NCBI GenBank assembly: GCA_964035795.1
Contig: OZ038321.1
Span: 6,836,579-6,900,578 of the forward strand
Length of the DNA: 64,000 bases
Origin: Pterobdella sp. o SKG-2022
Lineage: Eukaryota; Annelida; Clitellata; Hirudinida; Piscicolidae
Direction: 5' to 3'
Part shown: positions 62,701 through 64,000 of the stretch, in pieces
Layout of the letters: each line of letters starts with the position of its first letter
Position numbering within the stretch: position 1 is the first letter of the stretch
Notes under the pieces: model-generated
Databases searched by the model: none
What the model was told of the DNA's origin: nothing
What the model saw: only the letters and a program-made list of their open reading frames with translations
Program-made: the position numbers and the translations under genes

Positions 62701-63403
62701 GAGGGCCAACAATATGGACTTGTTTCACAGTTTGTTATTGCTACATTAAGTTTGTAGGAAGTGCTTTGAAGAGCGCTCAATAAATACCTCACTAAATTAC
62801 ATTAATAAATATATCTTCAGTGGAATCTGAAATATTTCAATGAATTTGAAGTAAAATATACCAGAATGATCTTACCTAAAGGCTTTCTTTCCTTTTTTAT
62901 CTGTAAAAATTAGTTTTGAAGAAGAGAATTTCATTGTTTAAAAGAAATATTAAAATAAACATTTTCTTTTTCAGAAATCTCACCTCGAAAGCTTCGCAGT
63001 TTGGACGATGAGTCAGTTTGTATGGAAATTTATTAAAAATGTGACACTTTGCTCCAACGATAGAAAAACTGACGCAAAAAACAAGCTTATTACAGACATA
63101 AGCACAAACCAACGGTAAATATAAAGCATTAAAATTTGGTCCAGGAAACTGGATTTTTTTTGAATCAGGGATGAAAAGTTTCATCGAATAACTTTCTTCA
63201 ATTTTCTCAAATTTCGTTGCTTTCAAATTAACGGTAGTTTCGTTGACCAATGACGGGATAGTGATGTCGTACACATGATCACTTTTGTCATCAAAACACC
63301 CTTTCTGCCCTTCACATGATATTATTCTCTCAAAGACTTTTGCAGCCAACCACTGGGGCGTCAATACAAAAAATGCTAAAAAAGCAAAACGGGTGTGCAA
63401 CAT
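59776..63403 (-). CDS. secreted PAN/apple-like plus fucolectin (FTP) domain protein
   Basis: Five exons join in phase to a complete 296-residue protein: 63403-62984, 62900-62876 (25-nt microexon), 61341-61111, 60428-60269, 59830-59776. Start Met chosen because MLHTRFAFLAFFVLTPQWLA is a good signal peptide. Exon 1 has a Cys spacing like PAN/apple modules (CAYVCNKLVFCVSFSIVGAK, then CHIF). Exons 3-5 form an eel-fucolectin/tachylectin-4/pentraxin-1 (FTP) fold: NYAEKKKTCFTSTLNEMYSW, LAVDG, HCAHS, PNWFIIDI, KVKILKRRNREF, YRYDGLVAGVS, LLCGPV and a terminal YCLRFRIYC. The fucose-site spacing His-X26-Arg appears kept, but the following Asp position reads Asn under this splice choice, so sugar binding is uncertain. 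Probable extracellular lectin for adhesion or innate defence. Introns carry two SINEs and a deleted LINE. Confidence 0.8.
61511..61645 (-). mobile_element. tRNA-derived SINE, copy 4 (shortened)
   Basis: Minus-strand copy with CGGCCCGTATAG head, shortened anticodon region, B-box area mutated (CCGGATCGAAAGGG on plus) and the body CTTGCTATAAATTTAATGTAG. Intronic in the PAN-fucolectin gene. Confidence 0.75.
61915..62345 (+). mobile_element. internally deleted zinc-finger LINE
   Basis: Plus strand: SLLSIAGKILARVLLNHL (RT motif near the N-terminus of the polymerase) runs almost directly into RYKDPLKASLKQCNKDVDNW, RRVEEQEQKRQRRK and a C2H2 cluster (CQHCSK...HLCTH), which belong at the C-terminus. 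The RT core is missing. A GTCGTCTTCGTCGCGAAAGA-type 3' tail follows. It is in the intron between the microexon and the first fucolectin exon. Confidence 0.75.
62635..62808 (+). mobile_element. tRNA-derived SINE, copy 5 (plus strand)
   Basis: The only full-length plus-strand copy: GGTCGATATAGCTCAG head, GGTTCGATACC B-box, GCTACATTAAGTTTGTAG body, GCGCTCAATAAATACC and AAATTACATTAAT tail. It ends 68 bases from the 25-nt microexon of the PAN-fucolectin gene. Confidence 0.85.
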
Positions 63404-63943
63404 GACAATAATTTTAAAAAATCGTGAATCAATTTTTCTTTTATATGAACTCAAGTTCAATATTTGCTTAAAAACAGTGCGGTTCTTCAAGAATTAATGA
63501 ATTGTGTTTTATTTCATAATTACAAACCATGAAAGTTTATTCTTTTTGAAAAACATTATAAAATCATTTTGCTGCGTTTCAACTAAATATTTTTAGGTAT
63601 ATTTAATTTTTTGACTCGATTTAAAAACTAATTAGTAATTCTAAATCTGATGTTTTCACGAAGACCACATAATATTGATCTGGAATCTGCTTTCCTTCCT
63701 CTCAATTAGCATGCTCTATTTATTTAATCTCTTCATCAATCAGAGTTCTTTTATTGTTTTTGTTCATTTAAAAAATTTTTGTTTATTTTTATGTGTTAAT
63801 GCAGTTTCAAAATCTCATTTAAAAGTTTTCAATTTGACAGAACTCTTCAAACATTTATTTGGAAATATTATAAACAAATATAGATTTATCTTTCAAAAAG
63901 CTTTTTCTTTGATTTCTTTCGCGTGATAATGGTGTCTATGCAG
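63404..63943. other. upstream region of the PAN-fucolectin gene
   Basis: AT-rich, presumably holding its promoter. Short open frames here are low-complexity and unsupported. Confidence 0.4.
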
Positions 63944-64000
63944 ATTTTACGTATGGACTTCACCGACTACACAAAAGCGTCCTGAAGAACTTTATGAAAC
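63944..64000 (+). CDS. possible exon running off the window
   Basis: After a good acceptor (TCTATGCAG) a phase-1 frame stays open to the window end and reads FTYGLHRLHKSVLKNFMK. Base composition is less AT-rich than the preceding 500 bases. Too short to recognise. Confidence 0.25.

Overview
This is AT-rich animal (metazoan) DNA. It has multi-exon genes with GT-AG introns, a nuclear tRNA-Asp gene, tRNA-derived SINEs, at least ten degraded LINE fragments and very long tetranucleotide arrays. The mix (LINEs with C2H2 or PHD-like fingers, a hillarin/KY-type gene, a fucolectin-type secreted protein) suggests a lophotrochozoan invertebrate, perhaps an annelid or leech. That placement is an inference from gene and repeat style, not something the sequence proves. 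Exon models were assembled by hand from splice sites, reading phase and family resemblance, so exact junctions need transcript support.

Layout. 1-7.6 kb: simple repeats and AT-rich DNA with only weak coding traces. 7.6-9.8 kb: a minus-strand LINE with C-terminal zinc fingers. 9.97-12.75 kb (minus): a type II membrane glycosyltransferase-92-like gene whose acidic catalytic motif appears lost. 13.3-15.2 kb: two SINEs, a tRNA-Asp gene and a perfect foldback. 15.4-24.4 kb (minus): a transmembrane-collagen-olfactomedin gene of gliomedin/UNC-122 architecture, with a LINE in one intron bounded by a 21-bp direct repeat. 25.2-25.8 kb (plus): a single-exon sesquipedalian/PHETA-like PH protein with an F&H-like tail. 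26.9-32.1 kb (plus): a DUSP12 orthologue lacking only its first exon. 32.5-48.6 kb (plus): a 14-exon KY/hillarin-like gene with two transglutaminase-like domains, with a nest of LINEs in its 6.6-kb intron. 49.3-53.9 kb: more LINE remains. 54.3-54.8 kb: an orphan secreted basic protein. 56.3-58.9 kb: a (CAAA)n array, LINE scraps and a second foldback. 59.8-63.4 kb (minus): a complete five-exon secreted protein with a PAN/apple-like N-terminus and a fucolectin (FTP) domain, using a 25-nt microexon.

There is no operon logic here. The host genes cover Golgi glycosylation, cell-surface adhesion, endosomal recycling (OCRL partner), phosphatase signalling, cytoskeletal scaffolding and secreted lectin. 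The points most worth following up are the tandem pseudo-transglutaminase KY protein, the GT92 pseudo-enzyme, the PAN-fucolectin gene and the foldback/SINE families.
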